The notes under the pieces are model-generated. The model searched no databases and had not been told where the DNA came from. It worked only from the letters and a program-made list of their open reading frames with translations. A stretch of DNA of 64,000 bases from Siphonodentalium dalli (lineage: Eukaryota > Mollusca > Scaphopoda > Gadilida > Siphonodentaliidae), in NCBI GenBank assembly GCA_032622095.1, contig CP136061.1:202174244-202238243 (forward strand), in the 5' to 3' direction. The position numbers were made by a program, and so were the translations under genes. Positions 33,290 through 45,976 of this stretch are shown here, piece after piece. The stretch's first letter is position 1. Every line of letters starts with the position of its first letter.

Positions 33290-35205
33290 CCCCCCCCCAC
33301 AACTTCGTGCGGGGGTATAATTAGCATGCAGGCTAAAACAGAAGGTAAAACTATTGCGAGTCAGCCATTTTGATAAAGAAGAGCTCGAGGACTGAGACAT
33401 TAAAGCTCCAGGAATGAGACACCAATTTTTGGGTCACTGAGGGATGCTGATAATATGAAAATAGGGATTTTTCCCTGATTTAAGTCAATAAGTAAATCAT
33501 GTTAAGTACCCATGAGTACTTAGTATGATTTACATGTACTTATTGACTTAAATTAGGGGGGAAATCCCTAATTTGATATTATCAGCATCCCTGATCCAAA
33601 AATTGGTGTCTCATTCCTGGAGCTTTAGTGTCTCAGTCCTCGAGCTCTCGTGTTTTTGTTTATTAAATCAGCATCTCTTGCACATATCTATAGTATTTCC
33701 ATGGTCATATAGCGTGAATGTGGTGTCACTGAGGGCTTGCTTCCCAGGCTTCCCTCATATGGTGTGCCTGTTTACTGGAAAATTGAAGAAAATCAAAGTC
33801 GCCTCGACTAATACAGAATGCAATGCTACTGCGAGTATATAGCCCCAACTAATACAGAAGGCAATGCTACTGCGAGTATATAGCCCCAACTAATACAGAA
33901 GATAATATAATGCTAACAGGAGTCGCCCCGACTAAAACAGAAGGTAATACTATTGCGAGTCAGCCATTTTGATAAAGAAGTTAGGTTAGCTCCCTATACC
34001 CATCCAAACCAATGAAAACAAGAGGTGACATGTCAATATAGGAGTTAAGGCTAAGTTATGGATAAACCTATTTATTCACCAGGGGTGTTTATACATATAA
34101 CCATTTAAGCGCAAATAATTACACCTAAAGGGCAATTAATTGTGCTTAAGCCCAATGATTGCGCTTAAGTGCAATCAATTGCGCTTAAGCGTAATTATTT
34201 GCATTTAAGCGCAATAAATTGCAATTAATTATTAAATGTGAATTTGGCCTCCCATAAAATTGACATTTAATAAATAATTGAGATTAAACGCAATAAGGAA
34301 TCTCTAATTGCGCTTAAGCCCAAACGGGTCTAATTATGATTAATTCAGCACAATAAGGACATATATAATTCCGCTTGAGTGACATAAGGAATACCGCTAT
34401 CTAATTGTGCATACTGCATACGCACAATACGGATTATCTGATTGCGCTTTTGAAAGAGCTTAAACACAATAAGAGCTAAATTTTTGCACATAAGCGCAGT
34501 TTAAAATTCTTCATTTTTGCACTTTATTAAGCTCAATTAGCCATATTACATAAACTCCCTGCAATTAAAATGATGTAGCCTAGTCCATAGTGCAATGGAT
34601 GGAGTTAATTGGTGACCTGGTGACAGGGATGTTGCTTGGGGTCCCAACTGGCGGGGGGGGGGGGGGGTGAGACCATGCACAATTAAAGTTTCCTACTATG
34701 CAGGATTTGTTCTAATAAAATTTCCAACTACATAGGATTTGATTTTGAGTAATGCAAAATTCCGAATCCAACATCCCGCAACATTTTGTTTTTGGTCGTC
34801 GGAAAATATCTGGCTCGGCGCTAAGTTTTAGGCGCCCGAAGTTTTTTTTATATAAACATAGATATAGCAATTTTAACTGTAAAATGTCTATTCCATCTAT
34901 ATATACATGTAGCAAAAGAAATGAGACGCTACACATTGGGGTAAGCCTATATATACAACGTATATATATAGTCCGAGCATTCGATATAGTACGGAGGTTT
35001 GCCCTCGGACTATCGAACCTCAAACCATCGAACTGCACTGAAGACAGTATACCATCGTAAAGAAACTATGGTATACTACTAAACATGTAGTGTCTTTTCA
35101 GTATAGAAATAAAGTGCTGGTTCGTTTCAAATTGTTTGGGTATTTAGAATCTGATATAACTTCGATCACATGTTGTGTCACCCTTAAATTGGAACAAAGT
35201 GCATG
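33290..35205. repeat. Local tandem duplication, unit 2
   Basis: Second copy of 29475-33225, without the 1.84-kb insertion. It includes a foldback copy (33381-33650), about three repeats of roughly 43 bp around 33800-33960 (ACTAATACAGAAGGCAATGC), the TTAAGCGCAAT cluster (34085-34520) and the shorter poly-G. Confidence 0.85.
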
Positions 35206-37170
35206 GCACAAAAGACAGCGAGGTTACTATACACATAAACTGTCATTGTTTAATTGAAAAAAGAGTAACGATTGAGTGCTTCAAAACACATATTTTTTTC
35301 AGTTGTCGTTATCGTCATACTCAGTTGATTGAACATATTTATTATGACCCAAATATTTACAAAACAAGACAAGTACATCTGAAAATCGGACCACCTTGTA
35401 TTGATTACTTAGTATTTCGCTGATGCAGCTGATGGCTATTATGAGTAAAAATTAAAATTAACAATGGAGGAAAACGTTTGGATTTATAGATGCATTGTTC
35501 GGTCAGCCCAAACGCATCTATAGAAGCCATATGACTGAATTGAGAATATTTATCCAATGCACCGGCCCAAACCATATGGTCAACCCGGCCGGTGGCCCCT
35601 GGATCATACCATATATAGGTATGTTCGGGGGCCCCAAAACCCTCTTGCCGCCCTGATCATTCGCTATCATTTGCACTGACTTTCAGATTATATAAGTTCA
35701 TTGTTCAAACACATTTCCCCCATGATTTGTGAACTGAAGAGAGTTGATGACGAAGTTCAGACTTGTTCTTGCACAAATTGAACTAGCTGTAAGCATGCAG
35801 CTATATAAGTGTAAGCTGACCAATTCGTAGTATTTTGAACACAAAATCCGCAATTATCACTAGCTCCATATAAGCTACGTAAACTGAGATTTGTGTTTTA
35901 TGTGTGCATACCCAGATTAGATAAATATCAAATTTATATATGTAACTCAATATTATTCCTTTTCTAGTTATTTTATAATATCAGTATCCGATTGATTTCC
36001 AATGGGCATAGGACAGGAAACGCGTCGTTTTGAATGTAATATCCAAACAATTTCCCGGGGAAGGTCCACCGGACCCCCACTACATGAGAGTGGATCACCC
36101 CTCTCGTGTTCACCCTGATCGCCGCTTTGCGGCTCGGATCATATATGCCTATATTCATGGCGCCCCCTTTCAAATTTTCTGGATCCGCTCCTGAAGAGTA
36201 TGGGCTATGCACATGTAAATAAAGACGCTAGAAACAAGAATGACATGGCATTGCTCCATGTTTTATGTACTGAGTATACTGTGCATGCAGTACATTATAC
36301 ATGTTATTAATCAGAATATGGTTGAGGAACGAATATGAGTTAGGCCTATATGTATTCAAATTCCAAGGAGTCACAAGTTATAACTCAGACAAAGGTAACA
36401 AGTATACACGGTGAATGGTTATTATATTGTTAAAGCTGTTCTCGGAAAGATATGGAGGTTTGACATCACTAATAGACCAGTGACCATGAATCTATGGTTG
36501 GTAAAACATACCATTCTTAACTTGAAGGGAATGCTTTGCATTTAATTTCATATGTGTTCAGGTAATGAGCATTACTGGAATTTCTTTACTCAAATGACTG
36601 CATATTAACACCAACAGGCATTTCGGTACAACTTACAATTACAACTGATACAATACCATTATGCCAGTTTGCCACTGCCGCATGAGCATGAATACATACG
36701 ATGGTCCAGCACTGACAGTAGTGGCAGTGGTAAGAGGGTTACAATTGTAAAAACAGAAAATAAACACTTTCCCAAGTTATCAAGATATAATCATTACTTA
36801 CCTATCGATGATAATCAAGCGTATATACAGCTTAAATTGACATTTTTTTTGCATCTTAGTCATGATTTAGTCGATTTTATTGAAGAGTTTTAGCTTATAT
36901 TCATTTGCGTTGTAACTGTCACTTTATTCGGAATTCCGAGTCGGAAAAAAAAAAACAGCCGGCGCAAATTCGGAGCCTGAAAATCGCGAACTCTGATTGA
37001 AACACTTAGATCATTCGATTTGCTTGTTACTTTTAATTTCCAATTATCGGAATTTCAGTCATGAAATTTCCAACTATTGAAATTATGATCCTCCTTGGGG
37101 ATAAGGACCCACCCCCTCCAAACTGCTTCAAATCACTATTATACTCAGTTTTTCCTAATCTTATCCGATC
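35206..37170. other. Mostly unique DNA with one repeat fragment
   Basis: No gene supported. 35575-36210 carries CpG-richer repeat sequence ending TTTCTGGATCCGCTCCTGAA, resembling termini of widespread animal DNA-element MITEs; its minus-strand frame (SGADPENLKGGA) is a repeat-derived reading. A possible exon at about 36619-36728 (AG before, GTAAGA after) is unsupported. Confidence 0.4.
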
Positions 37171-37270
37171 NNNNNNNNNNNNNNNNNNNNNNNNNNNNNN
37201 NNNNNNNNNNNNNNNNNNNNNNNNNNNNNNNNNNNNNNNNNNNNNNNNNNNNNNNNNNNNNNNNNNNNNN
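37171..37270. other. Assembly gap of 100 N
   Basis: Exactly 100 N. It falls at the edge of a CCCC/GGGG-ended repeat array, a likely cause of the break. True length unknown. Confidence 1.
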
Positions 37271-37669
37271 ACCTAAAAATGTAGGAATAAAAGTTCGGAC
37301 AAAATTAGGAATGTTGCAAGAAAAAATTCTAAGTTAAAAAAGGGGGGATAACTCCACCAATAAATGTCGGACAGACATCACAATCGCAGGTTATCATGGT
37401 ACTAAATATCTGTGCCAAGTTAAACAAAAATTTACCTAAAAATGTAGGAATAAAAGCTCGGACATAATTATACATCTTGCGAAAATAGTCGAAAAAGGGG
37501 GGATAACTCCACCAAAAAAAGTCTGACCGAGGTCATAATCGCAGGTGCACAGGTTCCCATGGTGGTTGATGTCTGTACCAAGTTTCACGGAAATTGATAG
37601 AAAAACGACTGAGAAAAACTCCGGACAAATTTATGTCGAACTCCAGTATACCCCCCCCTAACTTCATTG

Positions 37670-37706
<37 letters not shown>

Positions 37707-38612
37707 TAATTATTATTAAATAGTTGGAACTCTAAGGTACATTTCCCAAGTGTGTCATAAGTGTAGGGAAATTTATGCTCCAAGTGTACACTTACAACGA
37801 AGTGTACAAGTCCAACAGTGGCAGCATCTTGCCACTAAGTGTGAATTGTAAGTGTACATTCCAACTTTGTAAATGAGGTCTTAAGTGTCTACATCGACAC
37901 GAAACGAATATCGAATCAAATCATACCTGTGTTTTGCATTCTCATTGCAGGTGCACAACCCTAACCCTAATCTTAAACCTATTGACCGAAAAATGTGGGA
38001 AATAAAAGCTCGGACAAAATTATGCATGTTGCAAAATTTTCTAAGTAAAAAAAGGGGAATAACTCCACAAGAAAAAGTCGGACAGACATCATAATCGCAG
38101 ATGCACAGGTTCCCATGGTACTAAATATTACTGCCAAGATTAAAAAAACATTGACCTAAAAATGTAGGAATAAATGCTCGGACAAAATTAGACATGTCGC
38201 AAAAAACATATCTAAGTTGAAAAAGGGAGATAACTCCACCAAAAAATGTCGGACAGACGTCATAATCGCAGGTGTACAGGTTCCCGTGGTACTAAATATC
38301 TGTGTCAAGTTTTTTTTTTAAATTGACCGAAAAAATGTACTAGTATGAATAAAAGCTCGGACAAAATTATACATTTTGCGAAAATTTTCTAAGTCGAAAA
38401 AGGGAGGATAACTTCACCAAAAAATATCCGACAGACGTCATAATCACAGGTGCACAGGTTCCCATGGTGGTTGATGTCTGTGCCAAGTTTCACGGAAATT
38501 GATCAAAAAACGACTGAGAAAAACTCCAAACAAATTTGTGTCTACGGACAGACCGACGGACAAGCTGACTCCAGTATACCCCCCTAACTTCGTTGTGGGG
38601 GGTATAATAAGT
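37271..38612 (+). repeat. CCCC/GGGG-ended repeat family, tandem copies
   Basis: Several units built on GGAATAAAAGCTCGGACAAA, AACTCCACCAAAAAA and ACTTCGTTG...GGGGTATAATA. A 33-base poly-G stands at 37671-37703. 37735-37900 between copies is unrelated (AAGTGTACA repeats). Confidence 0.75.
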
Positions 38613-38770
38613 GTACTAGTACCGTAGATTGGCATGCATCCAATGCCATCCATGTACAAAATTCAATGACTCGTACTAAGATGGCAATACAATAATCAAG
38701 GGAATCAATGATTTAAACTGATAAAATACTTTTACTAATAATATATAAATTATCTATAGATTTAATAGTT

Positions 38771-39082
38771 AGATCATGCCATGAATCTCTACTCTGGCTG
38801 ACACCCGTAGAGATCATATTCCACCAGTTCAAAACCTGGGAAGTTGGGAACGTTTAAAGTTACTTAAAGGTTAAATGTAATTTCGAGCTGGGAACATCAG
38901 GTACCTATGAATAAATTAAGCAACAGGTACCGGTAAATTAACAAAGAAAATACATTTCCCACGTTATTTTTATATTTATAAGGTTCCCTGTTAAAACTGT
39001 AAAAAATTCCCGGGTTTTGTACTGGTGGAATATGATCTCTTCGAGCATCGGCCAGAGAAGAGATTCATGGCATGATCTACCG
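38771..39082. mobile_element. Palindromic MITE with AGATCATGCCATGAATCTC ends
   Basis: Left AGATCATGCCATGAATCTCT and right AGAGATTCATGGCATGATCT are inverted; the next inner arms are ATATTCCACCAGT / ACTGGTGGAATAT. Related copies: 40207-41165 (split), 44352-44895, and a stub at 39583-39612. Confidence 0.8.
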
Positions 39083-39097
39083 GTATAGATTTGGTTC

Positions 39098-39575
39098 TTT
39101 GGCTCAATCCATATATTTCATAAATCTGTGGCCAATTGAAATCAAATGAGCTGACAATCTATCTTCAAGCTATTCTCTTCCCTTTAGGTTTTCAGACCCA
39201 CTGTAAATATGTTTAAGGCTACCTATTTTTTTTATTATTTTATGAGAACTCTTTTCAACAATATAGGCAGTCCTTAATAATATCGCAATTCTTTGTTCCT
39301 TCATCTCTCCCTTGTTGCTGGGGATATAATTTAACAAGTTATAATTAGTTTTATGGACCCACTCTAAATATAAAATAGTAATTGCATCCGGGAGATAATC
39401 AAATGTGTGTGTTTGGATACTTATCCGTGAAATGGTCAATATGGACATATCATAATAGGAGTTAAATTCAACCTAAAAGCCTAAACTTGGCTAAAGGGAA
39501 GAGAATAGCTTGAAGATAGTCAATCGGCAGATGGCCACAGATTTATGAAATATATTGATGGAGTCAAGGAAACAT
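39098..39575. mobile_element. Palindromic element with arms of about 90 bp
   Basis: Left arm ATATATTTCATAAATCTGTG...AAGCTATTCTCTTCCC and right arm GGGAAGAGAATAGCTT...CACAGATTTATGAAATAT. It sits directly between two AGATCATGCCATG copies. The inner part (39190-39460) shows nothing recognisable. Confidence 0.75.
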
Positions 39576-39612
39576 ATTTATAGATCATGCCATGAATCTC
39601 TACTCTGGCTGA

Positions 39613-40206
39613 AGTCCATGTTTGGATACCAGATTTAACCAGAATGCATCATTCTCGCTATCCGTGAAATGGTCTGTCACTGTCAGCCATGTCCCATCTA
39701 AAGTAACACATATTCATATACCATATGGTACCTCTAAGACTCTATCGGATCATTAATTATCCTTTTTGGTCATGTCTTTAAATTAGTCAATGCCGTACTA
39801 GTGCATGTACAGTATATACTGTTGTATTGTAATTTAAAGTGTTCAACTTTGTTGATATGCTCTGAAAGTTTTTTGATGAAGCTGCTGCACACATGGGGAT
39901 GTTTAGCCCTGAGACTAGTGGGAGAAATTTGCAAACTTTGTATGACTATGAGTCTATATATGACCGATTCCATTTTTTTTCTTCTTCTGATGTCACATTG
40001 ATTGTCACGTGATTGTCTCCGAGATCCAAATTCCAATGCACACTGCATGTATCGTATCGTCTCTCTCCCTCCAACAGAATTAGTTTTGTCCCGTAATACA
40101 AGCACTCTGCCAGTCCCAAGTCACAAGTGGATGATTGAAATTGAAATTCGCTTTGCAAAATGCAAACAATGAATGCAACATTCGAGAGATCAATCAGTGA
40201 AATTGA
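39613..40206. other. No recognised feature
   Basis: Unique-looking DNA. Overlapping open frames on both strands (39770-40158) have no domain signature. Confidence 0.4.
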
Positions 40207-41165
40207 TTGATCATGCCATGAATCTCTACTCTGTCTAACTCCTGTACTCTTGAGTGCCTAATAAACATACATGTACGATTATTAAAATCGAGGTAAATTT
40301 CCCACCTGTACGATCGTTATTTGGTCCTGTACGTTTATTAAATTAACCAAAAGAAATAATTCACCAATCTTAAATTCTGTTATTCATAGATAAATGAACT
40401 CTGATTGTTGACAGTGATCAGCACACTGTAGATTTGCAGACCTGGCTATCCATCGAAACTATTTCTGTCACATGGCATCAATAAACCAGTCAGATGGTGC
40501 GTTTTGTTGGGATGTATGGTACTAATATTTCCAGTCTGTACGTTTATTCCGCCCTGTACTATTATTCAGTTACGCGACATTTTCTACCTGTACTATTATT
40601 CCACCCTGTACTTTTATTAGGCACTCAGGAGTAGACATATTCCACCAGTACAAAACCCGGGAAGGCGGGAACTTTTTAAAGTTTTGACAGAGAACCTTAT
40701 AAAGACGAAAAAATAACAAGGGAAATGTATTTCTTTGACAGACTTTGTTAATTATACCTGTTGCTTAATGATTTATTCATCGGTACGTGAAGTTCCCAGC
40801 TCGAGATAACATTATTTACGTGACTTTTGACACCGGATTCCACAATAATTTTGAATAAATATTGAATTTATTCCCAGTCATTAAACTCTACACATTATAT
40901 TGTAAGTGACACATTTCACGAATACTATAGGAAATAAACTTGGCAGGGTGGGTGCATGTGCTTGTGGGGAGATGGGTGGTACATTCTAACAAACTTCAGC
41001 CCAAAAATGTTCTCGACAGGGAAGTTCTGTGAGATTGCCCAAAGAAATACATTCCCTACGTTATTTGTTCGACTTTATAATGTTCCCTGTCAAAAGACAA
41101 AACTTATTAAAGTTCCCGGGTTTTGACAACTTTTGTACTGGTGGAATATGATCTGTACGCCTACA
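40207..41165. mobile_element. Palindromic MITE (AGATCATGCC family), split by a TA-target MITE
   Basis: Left end TGATCATGCCATGAATCTC, inner arm CATATTCCACCAGTACAAAA at about 40637, right inner arm TTTTGTACTGGTGGAATATG at 41130. A MITE at 40245-40633 interrupts the left arm; the outermost right end is degraded. Confidence 0.7.
40245..40633. mobile_element. TA-target MITE with repeated CCTGTACTATTATT motif
   Basis: TA on both sides. Ends CTCTTGAGTGCCTAATAAA and TTTATTAGGCACTCAGGAG are inverted. Next to both ends are multiple copies of CTGTAC(G/T)NTTATT (40304, 40323, 40535, 40553, 40596, 40612), probably transposase-binding repeats (inference). TA target fits Tc1/mariner. Confidence 0.8.
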
Positions 41166-41820
41166 CTACAGCCTGGCGTTAGACAGACTCAGAGAGTAGA
41201 CTCAAAATCAAATTGATGTTGTTTTCCAGTACGACCAGTAGTCACTTGAAGTTTACCGAAGAACACATGTGGTTAACTTCTTGTGAGAATATTCGCCTGT
41301 GAATAACGTCTGTGGGTTTGATGATGATCCATGAAATTGAGTTATAAATTCATTATTGTCAAATATTGACTGAATCAGTCAACCGGTCGGTGATCTGAAT
41401 TTAGGCTTTTACTTAAGTTTTAGCCTTTTAGTTTTACTTTTTGCGCACGTGTCCATCACTTATAATTTATATGCAACCATTATGCGTCCATAGTGTGAGT
41501 TCCACTTGACTGTTGTAGCCGGCAGTAGTGTTGACTGTAACAGTTTTCGACAATGACATCAATTTTTCAGTCAATCGACTCAATCAAGTCAGTCACCGGG
41601 AGAAAAGTTCGTAAACTCTATTTGCGTGTTATTATTCGCCGAATTCTGCCTCCTATCAATAGTATCATGGTATATCTCTAGCGTGTATAGTTCTTTTTTT
41701 CTTGTTGAATTGTTTGGCTTTCCTCGCCGTTATCTTCGGAGACTAATTGTTGTATTTTTCGTAAAAAAAATGATGAATCTTGAATCTTGTGAAAAGCAGC
41801 CGATAATTTGACCGGAAATA
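41166..41820. other. No recognised gene
   Basis: AT-moderate sequence without repeat or domain signal. Upstream of the promoter-like cluster. Confidence 0.35.
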
Positions 41821-41872
41821 ATCTGCGCATGCGCACACATTCACGTATTGGCTATTAGCCAATCGTATGCTT
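41821..41872. promoter_or_regulatory. NRF-1 palindrome plus paired CCAAT boxes
   Basis: TGCGCATGCGCA at 41824-41835 is a perfect NRF-1-type site. About 20 bases on, ATTGGCTATTAGCCAAT holds two oppositely oriented CCAAT boxes. Such NRF-1/NF-Y combinations are typical of TATA-less animal promoters (known). No transcript could be assigned on either side, so promoter function is inferred. Confidence 0.4.
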
Positions 41873-41904
41873 AGTTCTAGATTCTCGCCGGATTTAGACA
41901 TGAC

Positions 41905-42700
41905 ATCATAGCAGGCGCGTGATTTGCGGAGGGGGGGGGGGCAAAGTTTAGTCCGTATGCCGGGGTGGATGGTCGATAGCATGAATTCCACGAAAAGGCG
42001 GCCATGGATACCGATATTGGGTATTTGCATCATTAGCATGTCATCGGAGAATGTTGTTGCTTCTTCTGTATTTAATTATTACAAATATCTTAATTATATC
42101 AAACCAAGCTAATCAAATATAGGCCTACACACCTGTAATAAAATATATGCAGGCCTACTGACAGAATACTTATTCTGTTTTGTTTTACGCAGACGGGAGG
42201 GTTTGAATAGATGATTAGTTTTATTAACTCAACAGCACTGAAGGGAATTTTCATATAAACCAGCTGTATATAATAAACAACAACAATTTTCATAAAAAAT
42301 ATATTGATGCATAATTATAGAACTGAACTTGACATAATTCTACAGAAGTATTACTGACGACATATTAGACCTATTAAAAGTCATTATTGCAGGAGGGATT
42401 TCTTCCGCACGCAGCTAGGCCTATGCGCCGGGGTGGGTGGGTGGTCGATGGGACCAACAAATCTCTGTTTCAGAGTTAAAAGGAGGTGGGTGTCCAAAAA
42501 TGGTCGGAAAAAAACTGCCGAAAACGTAAAAAAATTTAGATGCGAGAGTGGGTGGGTCCCAACAACGTTCCATTTGCATGAATTCCACGGAAAAGCAGCC
42601 ATATGGAGACCGAGCATGGGTAGGCCTATTTGCACCATAAGAATGTCATTGGAGAATGTTGTTGCTTCTTTTGTATTTCATTATTACTATCCAATGAATA
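41905..42700. repeat. Two related segments about 600 bp apart
   Basis: 41975-42085 and 42575-42690 share GAATTCCACG, GGAGAATGTTGTTGCTTCTT and a TGTATTT...ATTATTAC tail. Both are preceded by a GCCGGGGTGG(A/G)TGG motif. Possibly two copies of one unclassified element. Confidence 0.55.
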
Positions 42701-44351
42701 TATTTTGGAATGGTCATTGCCCACACTATACAATCTCTTTGACCCCAGATATTGTGTGACTGGGGGGATCAATGATATGCGCAGTCAACGCATATTTTCA
42801 TATTTTGCCAAATAAGGTCAAATGAACCCAACTATCATTTTCAAGCAGCTCAAGGGTCATTCTAGGTTAATAATGAGGCATGTGTTTAAATGTTATTTTG
42901 GTCACATTTCCCATATCACAATCTGCCTCAATTACCATATAGTAGCCCTATCCCCCTTTTGCACATCTATTTTGGTAAAATTACGGTTTAACTATAGCTA
43001 CCACCAACCCGCTTCGAAGGTAAAAATCGTCGCATAGCAACCGTTGCCATGGCAAGTATTTTCGTGATTGCCACCATATCTGAAAATACGTGGGACCTAA
43101 TATACACATGTGCCAAGTTTTATGATTTTATGAAAATGTCTGCACTTGTTACACAAACAAAAAACTATACCTAAAAAATCGCACGGTGATTCCGTCACGC
43201 TCACCATCTGGTAAATATCTACACTTCATTATACATTTATACAATATAAATATGTTGTTTGTCAGGGGAAATCTTAACCCGTTTTGTACAGAGCCAATGC
43301 AAGTATGAACATTATGTGTAACAATTCAGAGTTATCTTGATAATGAAGGGTAAGGGAACTTTTCGTGTGATTCCGTCACGGCCGAACTTTTGTTTATACC
43401 GATGCATTCTTTAAATGAGTATCAACTTCCATTATGTATTTCGTAATTATATCACTTTGCTCCACCATTCTAAAAACATAGTAGGCGAAATATCATTGGT
43501 ATATATGAACCACATACGGTCGGGTACAAGTTGAAAAAAGCTCTGCGATTGGTGATTCCGTCACGCTGGAATTCATGTTTGATGGACCATTTTTACGATA
43601 GCGAGAATGATGCATCATGGGATATAAATTCCCAAAACATTAACACGTGCGAGGAAAGCCACATGCATCTACTATATAAGAGCTTTACAGTGGGTCGACA
43701 ACACACATATATAGGCCTAGGCCTAAAGTTAAACTTTATTATTTTTGATAGTTTTTGCGTGAAATTTTAAACAAATATCAGGTACATATAACTCTCCGAG
43801 AATGTTAAAAACAATTTGTAACTATACTCATAGTGATTGTATTGATTTTATGTGACAAACAATAGACGGGAACATGTGGTCACAATTTAATTGCGTTAAC
43901 TCGTGCAGTGAATGCATGCATGTTGAAGTTTTGCGGTCAGAAAACACCTGCTAAAAATAGTTTTATTGGGAATTTTTTCACACAACATGAAAAAACATAA
44001 ACATACCCTACCTGGCTATCTAAAATTATTTCTGCGTGTTGGGATTATAATTAACCATCATGCTACATGTCGTGCAACGGAGAGCGTTCAACTACGACGA
44101 TAATACATTCAGTCTTTCGTATCACGGTCCTTTTCATAGTGTCCGACAAAATGTCCTTTACTAAAATGACCATTCCTTAAATTCCTTTGCCCCCCTCATT
44201 GTATGATTCAATGACAGTGAACATGAAAAGAAATAAAAGAGTTTCTCATACAAAGAGTCCCCCCATTGGCTTTGTTTGGTTTTGTTCAGTGTTTGTTTGT
44301 TTTTGTTTTTTGCTCGTCTTTTTCTCGACGGGCCCCGGATCATTTCAGAAA
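42701..44351. other. Mainly unique DNA with a degenerate 183-bp repeat
   Basis: GTGATTCCGTCACG recurs at about 43186, 43368 and 43553, about 183 bp apart, with weakly similar sequence between. Nothing else recognised; small frames have no support. Confidence 0.45.
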
Positions 44352-44895
44352 TTGACCTAGATCATGCCATGAATCTCTACTCTGGCTAACGACCATAGAG
44401 ATCATTTTCCAACAGTACAAAACCTGGGAACTTTTTGAAGTTTTGACAGGGATCAAGTCGAAAAAGTAACACGGGGAATATATTTCTTAGTTATATCAGT
44501 GGTTATATAGCTGTTCCTTAATAATATACTTCACTATAGGTGAAGGTCCCACTCGAAATTGCATGTTTTGCAGTGACTTTGTGAGTTGATATCGCAATAT
44601 ATAAACATTGAATTAATCACCCATGCATGCATGCGGGGAAAATCTGCATATAATTATAAGCGACACAAAGCAAATTCGCTCACAAAGTCATAAATCGTGA
44701 AAGTTCGAGTTGGGACCTTCACCTACAATTAATGAAGTATACATTATTAAGCCAGGAACTGAGACCGTGACGTATATATCCCCTGCGTTATTTTTCGACT
44801 TTATAACTTGAAGGTTCCCTGTCAAAACTTTAAAAAGTTCCAATGTGTTGTATATATATTGCATGGTGGAATATGATATCTACGGGCGTTTCAAA
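44352..44895. mobile_element. Palindromic MITE (AGATCATGCC family), third copy
   Basis: Left AGATCATGCCATGAATCTCT, inner arm CAGTACAAAACCTGGGAAC; right side AAAGTTCCAATGTG...GGTGGAATATGATATC. The right outer end is lost. Confidence 0.65.
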
Positions 44896-45097
44896 CGTTT
44901 GCATATATAGGAGCAAACATCCGTTCTGTATAGCTTACCATGCAGGTCTGGTTGGAAACACAATCATTGACGCTTTCAAAATACGCGATATAACGGACCA
45001 ATTTTCATTGTTTCAATGACAAAAAATATTGCTGTTAATAAATTGTATATGGGTTTAAAAAAAACATGAAAACACAATATGCAAATGCAATCTTTTT

Positions 45098-45335
45098 TAT
45101 ACCCCCCGCAACGAAGTTAGGGGGGGGGGTATACTGGAGTCAGCTTGTCCGTCGTCCGTCCGTCCATCGTCCGTGGACACAAATTTGTCCGGAGTTTTTC
45201 TCAGTCGTTTTTCGATCAATTTCCGTGAAACTTGGCACAGACATCAACCACCATGGAAACCTGTGCACCTGAGTTTATGACGTCTGTCGGACTTTTTTTG
45301 GTGGAGTTATCTCCCCTTTTTCGAAAAGTCGACCC
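45098..45335 (-). repeat. CCCC/GGGG-ended repeat family, inverted copy
   Basis: Starts ATACCCCCCGCAACGAAGTT and runs to ATCTCCCCTTTTTCG; reverse complement of the 3' part of 29060-29515. Confidence 0.8.
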
Positions 45336-45574
45336 AACGAAGCAAGATCCAGACACAAAGAACACATGCAGTCCAAATACAAACAAGACAAATAATAAGT
45401 CAAACTAAATAAATACACACATGGACACACACATAAACATAATAAATAAGCAACTGAAGGACATGCAACAGTTAATCAATTCATGCAATACTCTGTTCAT
45501 TGTGCCAGTTCTATTTACACCAACTTTACTGACTTCAAAGCCGCCAAGCCGAAGGCCGCCAAAATTATTTCAAA

Positions 45575-45976
45575 ATTAAGAGATCATATAGGGCAGAAAT
45601 AAACCACTCCGAGAAAACCAAGTCAGAGTTGGAATCAGGTCGAGAAACTCTATCTCTGAATGACCACAAACGCAATGCCCTTGTGAAATCATATCAACTC
45701 GTAGTGGACCATTTCTTGCTCAGCTTATATGATGCTGATTATGGAATTGTATAATCATATGTTGACTGCTTGTATTGAGAATTAATGGCAGATTTTCGTA
45801 CTATCATGACTTATCTCAAAAGTAAGAGATCATATAGGGTAGAAATAACCCACTCCGAGAAAACCAAGTCAGAGTTGGAATCAGGTCGAGAAACTCTATC
45901 TCTGAATGACCACAAACGCAATGCCCTTGTGAAATCATATCAACTCGTAGTGGACCATTTCTTGCTCATCTTATAT
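45575..45976 (+). pseudogene. Tandemly duplicated coding-like segment interrupted by a transposon
   Basis: Two copies about 245 bp apart, 45590-45755 and 45828-45976, the second continuing at 48648-48740 beyond the transposon. Both keep one open frame, reading RSYR(A/V)EI(N/T)HSEKTKSE and LNDHKRNALVKSYQLVVDHF. In copy 1 it ends ...LSLYDADYGIV and a stop. Highly charged with a coiled-coil look. Family unknown; it may be the remains of a retroelement ORF. The second copy is destroyed by insertion at ATAT. Confidence 0.45.

Noticed and set aside
35973-36212. Minus-strand ORF beginning near SSGADPENLKGGA
   Set aside because: Matches the style of readings through a common dispersed repeat end (GGATCCGCTCC); not a gene.
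36619-36893. Possible plus-strand exon with AG before and GTAAGA after, and the overlapping ORF
   Set aside because: No homologous copy, unremarkable residues and no partner exon; chance is likely.
37671-37703. Poly-G/C tracts as G-quadruplex regulatory elements (also 32693-32718, 50560-50593)
   Set aside because: They sit at repeat-family ends and next to the gap, and their lengths are unreliable in assemblies; no gene is nearby to regulate.
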